In this document: one piece after another, positions 34,218 through 44,750 of the stretch
Position numbering within the stretch: the first letter of the stretch is position 1
Layout: each line of letters opens with the position of its first letter
Source of the DNA: Rana temporaria
Taxonomy: Eukaryota; Chordata; Amphibia; Anura; Ranidae
Assembly: GCF_905171775.1 (NCBI RefSeq)
Contig: NC_053492.1
Location: 280,894,938-280,958,937, forward strand
Reading direction: 5' to 3'
Length of the DNA: 64,000 nt
The notes under the pieces: model-generated
Databases searched by the model: none
What the model saw: the letters and a program-made list of their open reading frames with translations, nothing else
Told to the model about the DNA's origin: nothing
Translations under genes and position numbers: made by a program

Positions 34218-34789
34218 AGGCCTTTTGCTTTCATTTGAAAACATGTCTATTGTTTGATATACTGTGGGGATTATTAGGCAGCAAACCTTTAATAAATATA
34301 CAATGGGTAATTTACAAAGGACACACTCCTTGGGGGGGGGGGGACATTTGGTGTGCCAACATGGTTTAATATTCTCTAATGAAACACCAAAAAAAAAAAA
34401 AAAATTTAAAAATACATGTAAACAAAAAATAGTTTAAATGGTGACATAACTAGAAACAAAAAAAGAAATTAAAAAAATGCACATTCCTTTACAAAAATGA
34501 CTAGTCTAAATTATGGAGGACCACCAACCAAAACACACGTCTGGCATAGAAAACATTATTAAAGGATTACATCACAAGCAAGAAATGTGACATTTCAGTA
34601 TGGGACAACTCTATTGAAATTGCATCAGCAAGAGAACGGGGTTATTCTAGCAAGAGAAGAATTAATCAAACGAGGCTTTAAAATGTGGTTTAGTGCGCCT
34701 TTTTAAGACATTGTTCTCTTGCTAGAATAAAAGGTTTCTAATGACGAATGTGCCATATCCCAAAGAAACGCGAGTTTTACCTGAACGAG

Positions 34790-35056
34790 CGCTCCCGTCT
34801 CCTCATTTGGACTGAGCATGCGCGGGGTTTTTGTACGCTGCTTTTGTGTACAGACGACCGAACATGTCTGACGGACACGATTCCAGCAGACTGTTTTAAA
34901 GCAAGACCAGGAAACAGTTGTTCGTTGGAAAACGGTCTGGCCGACGATTGTTTGCTGGAATTCTGTACGTTACTGCCTACACACGAACGAACATGTCCGC
35001 TGAAACTGGTCCGCGGACCAGTTTCAGCAGACATGTTTGGTCGTGAGTACGAGGCC
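34790..35056. repeat. Right subterminal region of the Harbinger element
   Basis: It contains a perfect stem CTGAAACTGGTCCGCGGACCAGTTTCAG just inside the end. The word CAGACTGTTTTAAAGCAAG is nearly shared with the MITE at 57773-58250. These features may be transposase or partner binding sites. Confidence 0.7.
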
Positions 35057-35059
35057 TCA

Positions 35060-37232
35060 GAGTATAGTTTTACAAGCTGTTTGTAGCAGGGCTGGATGCT
35101 GTGCCTGTGTCCTACATTCAAACAAAAACACTGGGATCCCATGCACAGGAGCTAAATGCCCAAGGTGCATGAGGTCATAGACATTGATGGCAGCAAGGAT
35201 AGGTAGTATCCTTGGGTGAAAAAATATAACATAACACATAAATGTACATAAATGTACAGAGAAATCTAAGGCGTTGAAAGAGAAGACAAAAAAGGGGAAA
35301 CAAATGCCATCTAGTGCGCATCATGTGAAGATGGAAAACACTAATAAGACAGTAAACAAATTATTTTGACCAACTGCTACTGACATAAATGGTCATCTGA
35401 GGTTATTACATTATTAATGTGCCATCCAATCACTTGCAGCAGTATGACATATGACATTTTATTTTAGATAGTAAGTCTTGGCAGTCCACAGCAGCATGCA
35501 AACAAACCACAATATTAGTTACACAGCCCAGGCCATTATTACACTGTTCAAAGTCAGACCATCCAAAACTGACATTTAAATAAAACCTGACACAAGGGAA
35601 ACTTGAAAGTTGTTATTCCGACCTCTCCTGACAATGCTAGTTGCCTGACTGTAGTGTTGACATGTTTTGATTTACAACTCTCACTTTAGGGCAATGTTAA
35701 ACTAGCACCCCTTTAGTAGAAATTTTCAGAAATTGCTGAAAACAGTTAATAACTCGGTGACCAAACTAAAAATTGGTATGATCATTGTAGTGCAAACCTT
35801 TAATTTATTGACATTGCTAAGTGAGTGCTAAGTATGAACAATTCTCTAGCAGCTATGTATAACTTATTATTTCCAGATCTGCAGAATTATCTTCGATGAG
35901 TGTGCACAACAACCAGGCAAATAACATTTTCATGTAAGATCCATCAGGAACTGGCACTGGGGAATGTACCTAATAATTTGCATTGAACACACTATTTCAA
36001 TTATGTATTTGTTCTGTTTCAATGTTTGTATTAATGTTTTCACATTAGGTATAAAAACAATAGGAAAAATATTCAAATAATGTATATCATTTGCACAATC
36101 CAGAGTGCTAATTTTCCAGATGAAAACACAATGTGTACATTATTATTCATTAGAGGGAAGGCAGAAGGCATAAGGCCCCTGGCTCCACATCAGCTGGAGA
36201 AGTAGCTCTCGAAATTGCCACTCTCAGGCATCTCTGAGGTATGTAGTCACTATTTGAATTTTTAGAAGCATGTTCTTTTTTAAGGTGTCTAGATAAGCCC
36301 TGGATCTCCCATAGGGGATGGACTATTGCACAGGGCATGGTATAGGCAAAAGGTATGCAGTCTCTTTGGTCTGAACTGTTATTTTTTATATGGAAGTAAG
36401 CAATGGCAGCTTCCATATCTTTCCATAGCAGGTTTATTTTAATGTTCATCTAGTGGGTGATTAAGCCAATCTGCATCCTCTTGCAACCACCCCATAGGTT
36501 TTATGTGGACTTGCCCTTTAAAATGATTTGGAAACTGACTTTGGGAGGCTACCATGATTGTATTTATTATATTGCTTAAAAAAAGCACTCAGTAAAAACC
36601 ATTAGTTTATGAAATAATTTAGCTGGAGTCACTGGTGTATAAACAGATGTACAGTACCAGATCATGACAAAGAGCCATATGTGAAAGCACATTGTGTTAA
36701 TAGAACAGAAACACTGCAAGCAGAATATCTTTACCAGGTGGTAAACATGGATCATCACAGTACTGGGAATACTGGTCTATTGATGATGATGACAGGAGCA
36801 TTCATGAAGATGATAATGAAAAAATAAAGGAAACATGTTAGCACTTTGCTGCAAAAACTTCAGCTAGGCGTACTAAAGATAAGCAACAGAGAAGCATATC
36901 TATATGTCAAGCTAATGTGCATCTTCCAATAAACCAAGTTACTTGCTAGCTTGGAATTGTGGGAGATGTAGCTCAGAGCAGCTTAAGATGTAAGGTGTAA
37001 TAAATGCCATGCATGCATTTTGCAGTGGACATTGCATTCCACTTGATAAGTAATTACAAAAAACAGCCATACAAATACAGATCACAAATCATAATGCAAA
37101 AGAAAACCTCATGATACTTTACAATCTAGTGACAAAATGCTGTGGTTATTTATAAAACTAGAGCATAGAAAATGGAGGTGTTGGCCATTCATTTTAAAAT
37201 TAATAAGTTAAAGTGTATGTATAGCCACATCA
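35060..37232. other. Unique AT-rich DNA, no gene seen
   Basis: No long open frame with a recognisable motif, and no repeat boundaries that I can define. Confidence 0.45.
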
Positions 37233-37234
37233 TA

Positions 37235-38112
37235 CACTATATTACCAAAAGTTTTGGGATGCCTGCCTTTACACGCTCATGAACTTTATTGGCATCCCAG
37301 TCTTAATCCATAGGGTTCAGTATTGAGATGGCCCACCCTTTACAGCTGACAACAGCTTAATTTCTTCTGGGAAGGCTGTCCACAAGGTTTAGGAGTGTGC
37401 CTATGGGAAGGTTTGACCATTCTTCCAGAAGTGCATTTATTAGGTGTCTGCTCAAATTCATCCCAAAGGTGTTAGATCGGGTTGAGGTGAGGACAGGCCA
37501 GTCAAGTTCCGCCACCTTAAACTCACCCAAACTCACTCATCCATGTCTGTATGAATCTTGCTTTGTGCACTGGTCCAAATCATTTGGTGGTGGCGGTATT
37601 GTGGTGTGGGGTTGTTTTTGAGGGGTTGGAATTTGCCCCTTAGTTCCAGTGAATTCTTAGGGCATCAGCATACAAAGACATTTTGGACAATTTCATGCTC
37701 CCAATTTCATTGGAACAGTTTGTGGTGGCCTCTTCCTGTTCCAACATGACTGTGCACAAGTGCACAAAGCAAGGTCCATAAAGACATATATGAGTTTGGG
37801 GTGGAGAAACTTGACTAGCCTGCACAGAGTCCTAACCTCAACCTGCTAGAACACCTTTGGGATGAATTAGAGTGGAGACTGCGAGTCAGGCCCTCTTGTC
37901 CACATCAGTGCCTGACCTCAAAAATCCACTTCTGGAAAAGTGGTCAAACATTCCCATAGACACACTCCTAAACCTTGTGGATGGCCTTCCCAGAAGAGTT
38001 GAAGCTGTTGTAGCTGCAAAGGGTGGGCAAACCCTATAGACTAATGCTGGGGTGCAATTAAAATGCATGCGCATGTAAAGGCAGGCGTCTCAATAGTTTT
38101 GGTTATATAGTG
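37235..38112 (+). mobile_element. Degenerate Tc1-like element
   Basis: The ends CACTATATTACCAAAAGTTT and the reverse complement of AGTTTTGGTTATATAGTG lie beside TA on both sides. The plus strand retains scattered Tc1 transposase C-terminal phrases between 37570 and 38080, such as FQHDCAQVHKA, EHLWDELEWRL and PRRVEAVVAAKGG, over several frames. The first half of the gene is missing, so it is non-autonomous. Confidence 0.8.
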
Positions 38113-38114
38113 TA

Positions 38115-39241
38115 TATTTTCAGTTTTGGATTAAGTAAAGTAGGTAACTCCTGTCAGGTTATGTTTTGCTGTCTGTATCACGGTGAGAACATGTTCCTTC
38201 ACTGTCTGTCCTGGAGAAGCAAAAGAAAGTGACTTGAAATCTCTCTAAAATGAGGAGAAATTCCCCCTTATACAGTTGTCACCTGAAAAAGTATATGTAT
38301 TGGAAAATTTTCCCTCACCACTTGCCCTTGTGACAAGTGTACATTTTTCCTATTTTTTTCTGTCTTTGTGACAATAGTCAACAGGACAAATAAAACATAT
38401 CTGCCCAACGAAGACACAGACATAAATGAAAAGGAGAAAAGGGTTCTAACTCTTCCATAATATCCAAAATGAAAAGATAAAAAGTTGTTTCTATACATAA
38501 AGCAATCTGATAAGATACTTTGGACAGCATTTTTTTCCCTTCTAGCTTTATTGATCATTCAATAACTTGAATACAAACACAAAAAATAAATCCTTTTTAT
38601 TATCATAGTTGTACATATAAAGTAAGCATGCTCAGAATCAAGTTGACGCATGCTCGGATACATTGAACGTATTTTTTTTTTTGGCTCGTCATAGTGTTGT
38701 GCGTCACCGTGCGTTCTTGACGGTCGGAATTTGGTGTGACAGTGTGTATGGAAGACAGCTTGAACGGAATTCTGTCGTAAAAATATGTCATAGTTTATCC
38801 CGACGGAAAATCTGAACGTGTGTACGCGGCATTACTGTGGAACTGTACTGTACATATTAAACATGTTTGGTGGGTAACTTCAGTTAAACAGTTAAAACGT
38901 ATGCCTTACCTTCTTTCAAGCCGACTGTAATGTAATTAAGATTTTCTTAGAGCCATAATTTGAAGAGAATACATTAGCAATTGGTAGATATGCCTATAAA
39001 TGAGCAATTTGGTCATGAAAAAATGCTTGCTGAAAGCAACAAGACCAAATACTAAAATAATTACTGGTATCTGACAGAACAAATCTAAATATGTTTAACC
39101 AATATCCTTGTGTGCTATTGATATAAAGAAAATGGAATGAGAGGACATGTACAAATCGAGCTCTGCGATTCCCTGGCACCCTGGTATGTTATAACACTCA
39201 ATCCCACATCCAGAACACTTACTACCCATTGGAACACTTAA
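38115..39241. other. AT-rich DNA with one MITE end at about 38618-38833
   Basis: The segment ending GAACGTGTGTACGCGGCATT resembles the right end of the Harbinger-like MITEs, but a matching left end is not clear. The rest shows nothing recognisable. Confidence 0.45.
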
Positions 39242-39437
39242 AGGCCCGTACACACGATCGGACCTTTGTCTGACCAAACTCACATCGGAATTCCGACGGA
39301 ATTCCATCGGAGTAAAAGAGAACATGTTCTCTATCTAAACTCCGATGAAATTCATCGGAATATCCGATGGTAAAAATCAGATGGGTATACACACGGTCGG
39401 AATTTCCATCTGAAATTCCGATCGTGTGTACAAGGCA
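39242..39437. mobile_element. 196-bp Harbinger-like MITE with TAA duplication
   Basis: It starts AGGCCCGTACACACGATCGG and ends with the inverted copy CCGATCGTGTGTACAAGGCA. TAA lies on both sides (39239-39241 and 39438-39440). The interior is palindromic around TCCGATG and ATCGGA words. Confidence 0.85.
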
Positions 39438-39759
39438 TAAGTCATGTCTAGGTGACCATAAATTATGCAATGGTACATCCACAATAAATGTTGTAACAGG
39501 TGAATCAAGGAGACCATCGTTAAAGCTGCAGCTAAGATTGTGCCGACAAACCCGGACACATGCTAAGGATTCAATGACAATGCATAGCCAAACTTTCTCT
39601 GTCAGGACTCTGTTGTTCATTTAAATCTACTAGAAAAGATTGATCACATGTTACATTGGACATTGCATGCCACATTGAAACAGATAACGTAAAAATCTCT
39701 CATGTGCATAATAGTAAAATTTCTTCCCTCAAGGATAAAAAAAAAAAAAAATTCTCCTG

Positions 39760-39990
39760 CTTTTTAAATTGAAGGGTTCTGGAAAAAAAACTGTTCCAGG
39801 TGGTCTAATTTGCACATTAGGGCCTGCTACTACAAAATCATCACATGCCTAATGAAGGGGTCCTGTGCGACTCCGAAACATTGCACCTTTGTGATGTGAT
39901 TTTTCTACAATAAAACTTTTTTGGGCGTGATTGGACGATCCATGGTGTGCTGGCGAATATGTTCGACTGCTACTAAAAAAGACTTGTTTC
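39760..39990 (+). mobile_element. Penelope-like terminal segment with a hammerhead-like core
   Basis: The phrase CTAATGA, then a 6-bp stem (GGGGTC with GACTCC), then GAAAC resembles the core of hammerhead ribozymes found in Penelope-like elements. A 7-bp stem CATCACA...TGTGATG could close it. The second core base G is replaced by A, which would weaken or abolish cleavage. AATAAA follows at about 39909. Confidence 0.4.
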
Positions 39991-40018
39991 TAAAGTTCTT
40001 TCTATGGATTCCGTTTAA

Positions 40019-40951
40019 CCACTTATCCACCGCCCACCGTCAAATGACGGTGGAAGGCAGACCCTATTGTTCTGGGTGGACGTCATATGACATTGCGCCC
40101 TTTTAAAGCCACTAGGGGGCCCTGATGGGGACCCGATGCGCTTCCGCCAGGCACCCGTGATTGCCCAGTAGCTGAGCGGGACTGTGGATCTGTGTGTGTA
40201 AACACACAGATCCACTTCCTGTCAGGGAGGGGAGACCGATGGTGTGTCCCTTGTACATAGGGACAACCATTGGTCACCTTCCCCAGTCACTCCCCTCCCC
40301 CCACAGTAAGCATTACTCCTTAGGGAATACATTAACCCCTTGATTGCCCCCTAGTGTTAACCCCTTCCCTGCCAGTCACATTTATACAGTAATCAATGCA
40401 TTTTTATAGCATGGATCGCTGTATAGATGTGAATGGTCCCAAAAATGTGTCAAAAGTGTCCGATGTGTCCACCGCAATATTGCAGTCACAATAAAGATCG
40501 CTGATCACCGCCATTACTAGTAAAAAAATAATAATAATAAAAATGCTATAAATCTATCCCCTATTTTGTAGACCCTATAACTTTTGCGCAAACCAATCAA
40601 TATACGCTTATTGCGATTTCTTTTACCAAAGATATGTAGTAGAATACGTATCGGCCCAAACTGAGAAAAATTGTGAATAAAAAAAAAATGGATATTTATT
40701 ATAGCAAAAAGTAAACAATATTGTGTTTTTTTTCAAACTTGTCCCTCTTCTTTTGTTTATAGAGCAATAAATAAAAACCACAGAGGTGATCAAATACCAC
40801 CAAAAGCTCTATTTGTGGGGAAGAAATTCTAAAAATTTAATTTGGGTACATCGTTGCATGACCGGACAATTGACATTTAAAGTGTGACAGCGCTGAAAGC
40901 TGAAAAATGGCTTGGGCAGGAAGGGGGAGAAAGTGCAGAGTAGGCAAGTGG
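40019..40951. mobile_element. TTAA-site element, 933 bp, CCACTTA ends
   Basis: TTAA flanks both sides (40015-40018 and 40952-40955). Ends are CCACTTATCC and GCAAGTGG. The middle (about 40560-40690) is homologous, in reverse, to 62030-62160 of the element at 61291. It encodes no protein. The superfamily could be Kolobok or piggyBac from the TTAA target. Confidence 0.75.
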
Positions 40952-41253
40952 TTAAGCACCTGGAGTTTGCAAGGATCCAGAGGGCCCTAACTATAAAAAG
41001 CAGAAAGCAGCCCCCCATCCAGGAATATAATTGTAAAGCTCCTTTTCTTTACTTTACGCATAAAGTAAAGGATCCTGCAGAAGGTACATGAATAACAGCA
41101 ACTGTTCTTCCTGAGCCATCCCTATTGTCACTATTACATTTTTGCAGATCCTGCACACTCAACAATAGCAAAAGTATGAATGTGAATGAGTTGAAGTATG
41201 CATTATATCACATGCAAATGTGATTATTATTGTCTGAACGTTTTGCACTCTTA

Positions 41254-41752
41254 AGCCTCGTACACACGCACGGTTTTCTCAGCAAGAAAACTGCTAGCAG
41301 AGCTTTATTGCAGAGTAAACCGGGCGTGTGTACGAGGCTTTGAGGTTTCTCATCCAGAAAACAGGCCAGAATCTCGACGAAAAAAAAATAGAGAACCTGC
41401 TCTCTATTTTCTCTTAGTGAGATTCTCGGCAGTGTTTTCCTGCCGAGAAACCCGAGTGTGTGTATACTTACCTCTCCTTGGAAACCCGTGCATGCTCAAA
41501 ATGACTTTGACACGCGGTAGCTTCCAAGGCATAGGTAGGGTGAAGAAAGATGGCGGCGACAGCATCGAATGTGACCAGCGCATGCTCGTCGTCGTAGTTG
41601 ATGACGTCACAGCGTTCGTGCCATTCAAAAGAACAACGGTTCTTTTGAATCATACGTGTGTACACTCGGCCGGCAAGAAAATCTTGTCAGGAATCTTGTC
41701 AGTAAAAACAACGTTTTTTTCCTGATGAGAATACGGGTCGTGTGTACAGGGC
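41254..41752. mobile_element. Harbinger-like MITE with TTA duplication
   Basis: It starts AGCCTCGTACACACG and ends CGTGTGTACAGGGC, flanked by TTA on both sides (41251-41253 and 41753-41755). An extra inner end (GTGTGTACGAGGCT, about 41327-41341) makes the first 88 bp a miniature copy of the whole. It contains TGACGTCA at 41602-41609. Confidence 0.8.
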
Positions 41753-41755
41753 TTA

Positions 41756-42394
41756 ACTCTTAGTTATGCTGGTAAACATCGTATTGTGCATAGGGGTGAT
41801 TGACCACTGATAAATACTTATTATTACTACCTATTATTATTTTATGCTTTTATTGTGCACATCACAGCTATCATATTTTGCTTCTTTAAGAGCATATAGG
41901 CTGAAACCTGAATCTAATTTCCATATAGTGGTGCGAATGCTCGGTGAACACAGTGGATTTGCCTATTGAAGTGACAGAATGGCCATATAATACACCTTGC
42001 CTGTACAGTATATGTGAAGAACTTTCACAATGCATACTGCTTAAAGGAGAAACGTATAATTTGTTGCATATGTCTAAATATATAGTAATCTTTTCAGGAT
42101 AGCTGTCTTGAACAAGAACATCAGGTGGTGCACAGTGCCTAGATACACAAGGATCATTTTTATCTCATTTCATGTCATTATCTTTGTTAGTGCCCATGTT
42201 GGTTGAATAGATTTAAATCTTTTTTCATTTGAAGTGTTCTGTCAGTATAACCCAAAAAATCTGTATGCACAAAGACATCTGTAAAACAATATTTTAAATG
42301 TAATGAGGATCTGTATTGTGACAATCTGTGGAGATCTAAATGATTATTGATTATTATTGTATGTCTGCCACTCATTTGATTTATGGTTCACAAT
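41756..42394. other. No gene seen
   Basis: AT-rich DNA with short frames only. Confidence 0.45.
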
Positions 42395-43455
42395 TAGGGA
42401 TGAGCCGAACACCCCCTGGTTTGGTTCACCACAGAACATGCGAACAGGCAAAGAATGTGTTCGAACACGCAAACACCGTTAAAGTCTATGGGACACGAAC
42501 ATGAAAAATCAAAAGTGCTAGTTTTAAAGGTAATATGCAAGTTATTGTCATAAAAAGAAAAGTGTTTGGGACCTGGGTCCTGCCCCAGGGGACATGTATC
42601 AATGCAAAAAAAGTTTTAAAAACAGATTTTTTTGGGGGAGCAGTGAAATATCCCTTTAAATTTCATACCGGGGGGGTGTATAGTATGCCTGTAAAATAGT
42701 GCATGTTTCCCGGGCTTAGAAAAGTCCATGCACAAAATGAAATTTGTAAAGGAAAAAAAAGTCATTCAAAACTACTCGCGGATATAATGAATTGTCAGGT
42801 CCCGGCAATACAGATAAAAGTCATTAAAAAAAACGACAAGGGTTCCCCCCCAGTCCATTACCAGGCCCTTTTGAGTCTGGTATGAATATTAAGGGGAATC
42901 CCGAACCAAAAAAAAATGCGTGGGGTCCCCCCAAATTCCATTACCAGGCACTTCAGGCCTGGTATGGATATTAGGGCAAGCCTGCGCCAAAAAAGAAAAG
43001 AAAACGGGGGCTTCCCATGACACGTCAGAGGGTAGTGGGGTCTCTTGTGACACCACGGGGAAACTGCTGGAAACTCCCATTGCGTCAGAGGGGGGCAGGG
43101 TCACCCATTGATGTCACGGGTGGCCCCACCCTCAGTTATTTAAGAGCTGTCAGATGGGTCAGAGGGGGCGGGGTCACCCATCCATGTCATGGGTGGCCCC
43201 CGCCCTCGGTTATTTAAGAGCTGTCAGACGGGTCTTGCATCATTTGGCCGGGTGCCTCCCATGGAGGCTGTATTGGATGTGGCTGCAGGTCCGGGTCGTA
43301 GAAGGATTACAGCGCTGGAATTTTTTTTTATTAAAGGACTTGTCTCAAGCTGTGTGTGTGTTTTTTTACCTTTTTTGGGTGAAATGGTAGGGATACAATG
43401 TACCCCGTTACCAATTCACATAGCGGGGGCGGCATCAGGGGGTCCCCCAGAATTT
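42395..43455. mobile_element. Left half of a hAT-like element, module copy 3
   Basis: It starts TAGGGATGAGCCGAACACCC, the same end as the intact element at 52188. It has hairpin units with ATTACCAGGC..CTTCAGGCCTGGTATGGAT near 42850-42980 and two TATTTAAG boxes (about 43136 and 43209). ATTAAA near 43330, a GT repeat, and the GTGAAATGG/CCAATTCAC hairpin at 43378-43420 follow. The right end is missing; it stops at a MITE fragment. Confidence 0.65.
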
Positions 43456-43566
43456 CCAACAACATTTGTGTGACCATGTGTATGCAAGACAAGTTTGAGC
43501 CAACATCCGTCGGAAAAAAATCCAAGGTTTTGTTGTCGGAATGTCTGATCATGTGTACGCGGCATT
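43456..43566. mobile_element. Harbinger-like MITE fragment
   Basis: It ends GATCATGTGTACGCGGCATTA, like the right ends of other MITEs here. The left boundary is uncertain. Confidence 0.4.
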
Positions 43567-44035
43567 ATGTGGACCATGTGCCATTTCAGAAATGTATTAG
43601 AGTTTTTTTTTTTTGTGTGTGTGAAGAGTTAGAACCTAAGACAGTTGTTAAACATTGTCAGTGTTCCCTGTGTGGGAATTTTCACTCACTACCTGGACAG
43701 AAAGTAAGTGGAAATAATCCCAATGGGAAATAAACAGCAATTAAAAAAAAAACATATATATTTTTTTAATTTTGTTAAGAAGACATCCTCATGGTTGTCT
43801 TTCTGACTACAATGAGCTAGACATGGCATAAGGGGTTGTCATAGTCACAGAAAGCAAAGGGTTTTGACTAGAGTTGTCACGATAACGATACTAGTATCGG
43901 TATCGGGACCGATACTGAGCATTTGCGCGAGTACTTGCTCCCAATGCTTCACCGATATTTTTTTTTTTCGGAGAGCGGGTGGAGAGGGGGCGGAGAGTGA
44001 ATGGAGAGAGCTGCTGCCACTGTCTAGTCCCCAAA

Positions 44036-44345
44036 GAGAAAGCCGAGCCCCCCCACGCCGCCGCCTCCGTCGAGTTGATCAGCGCGGGGAACATTACAGC
44101 TTTCATTTGAATAGCTGTGTGTTCCCCGCCACGCCTTATCATATATAGCCCCTCCCCCTTGTCCGGACACTTTGATAGACAGATCACCCATCCCAGGATT
44201 GGATGGGTGATCTGTCTATCAAAGTGCCCAGACAAGGGGGAGGGGCTATATATGACGAGGCGCGGCAGGGAACACATAGCTATTCAAATGAAAGCTGTAA
44301 TGTTCCCCGCGCTGATCAACTAGTCGGCGGGGGGGGCTTGGCTTT
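44036..44345. repeat. Palindrome of about 300 bp in the hAT-like MITE
   Basis: Arms of roughly 145-150 bp pair around about 44198 with few mismatches. The left arm runs from GAGAAAGCCGAGCCCCC to ATCACCCATCC and the right arm is its reverse complement. Such a structure could extrude as a cruciform. Confidence 0.85.
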
Positions 44346-44350
44346 CTCTT

Positions 44351-44395
44351 AAGGGACATGGCTGCATTTGGGGACAAGGCTGCATTTGGGGACAC
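44351..44395. repeat. GGACATGGCTGCATTTGG minisatellite, left part
   Basis: About two copies of an 18-20 bp unit. The array continues after the copia element at 48285-48390 with about five more copies, so copia inserted into it. Confidence 0.8.
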
Positions 44396-44624
44396 TGTTA
44401 GCATACAAGGTTTGTATTTAATAAGCAAACAACCACTATATATTATTGCTGTGTGCCTACTACATTGTATGATCACTAGATGGCAGTGTTACGTTTGTGA
44501 GTTCATGTTTTGTCTATGCCTTATAAGTAATAAAATAGTTCCTGCTCCTGACGCAGTTTTTTCACAGAGAAACAACAGACTGTCTGCCTGTACTTTGTCT
44601 ATCCCCAAAAGATTATATCTAACA
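44396..44624 (+). repeat. Copia 5' LTR
   Basis: 229 bp with an AATAAA at about 44529. It is matched by the 3' LTR with four substitutions. Confidence 0.95.
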
Positions 44625-44638
44625 GGTTATGGGCCCAG
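44625..44638 (+). other. Copia primer-binding site, half-tRNA-iMet type
   Basis: GGTTATGGGCCCAG starts directly after the LTR. It is complementary to the anticodon stem-loop (positions about 27-40) of vertebrate initiator methionine tRNA rather than to its 3' end. Drosophila copia is known to use such a tRNA fragment. Confidence 0.8.
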
Positions 44639-44750
44639 GACATGTTACAGAAGCCCAGGATATAATACAGATTACCCCTGGATATAGCCAGATACAGTGA
44701 GCTAGAGCAATTGAGTGCAGGAGACAGCAACAGAAAGACAAACAGCAGAA

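Larger units (their letters stand above)
26681..35056. mobile_element. 8.4-kb PIF-Harbinger element with three genes
   Basis: The left end GGCCTTGTACTCACGACC (26681) and right end GGTCGTGAGTACGAGGCC (35056) are inverted repeats with one difference. Flanking triplets are TTA (26678-26680) and TCA (35057-35059), a near match to the TWA duplication made by this superfamily. Inside are a DDE transposase (+), a NAIF1-like Myb gene (-) and a MADF gene (+), each with an intact frame once consensus introns are removed. The right 260 bp are homologous to the MITE at 57773-58250, which has a perfect TTA duplication. Gene integrity suggests recent activity. Confidence 0.75.

Noticed and set aside
34790..35056. 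The right end of the 8.4-kb element as an independent MITE
   Set aside because: I could not find a matching left end and TWA flank close by, whereas the left partner at 26681 matches. Not fully excluded.
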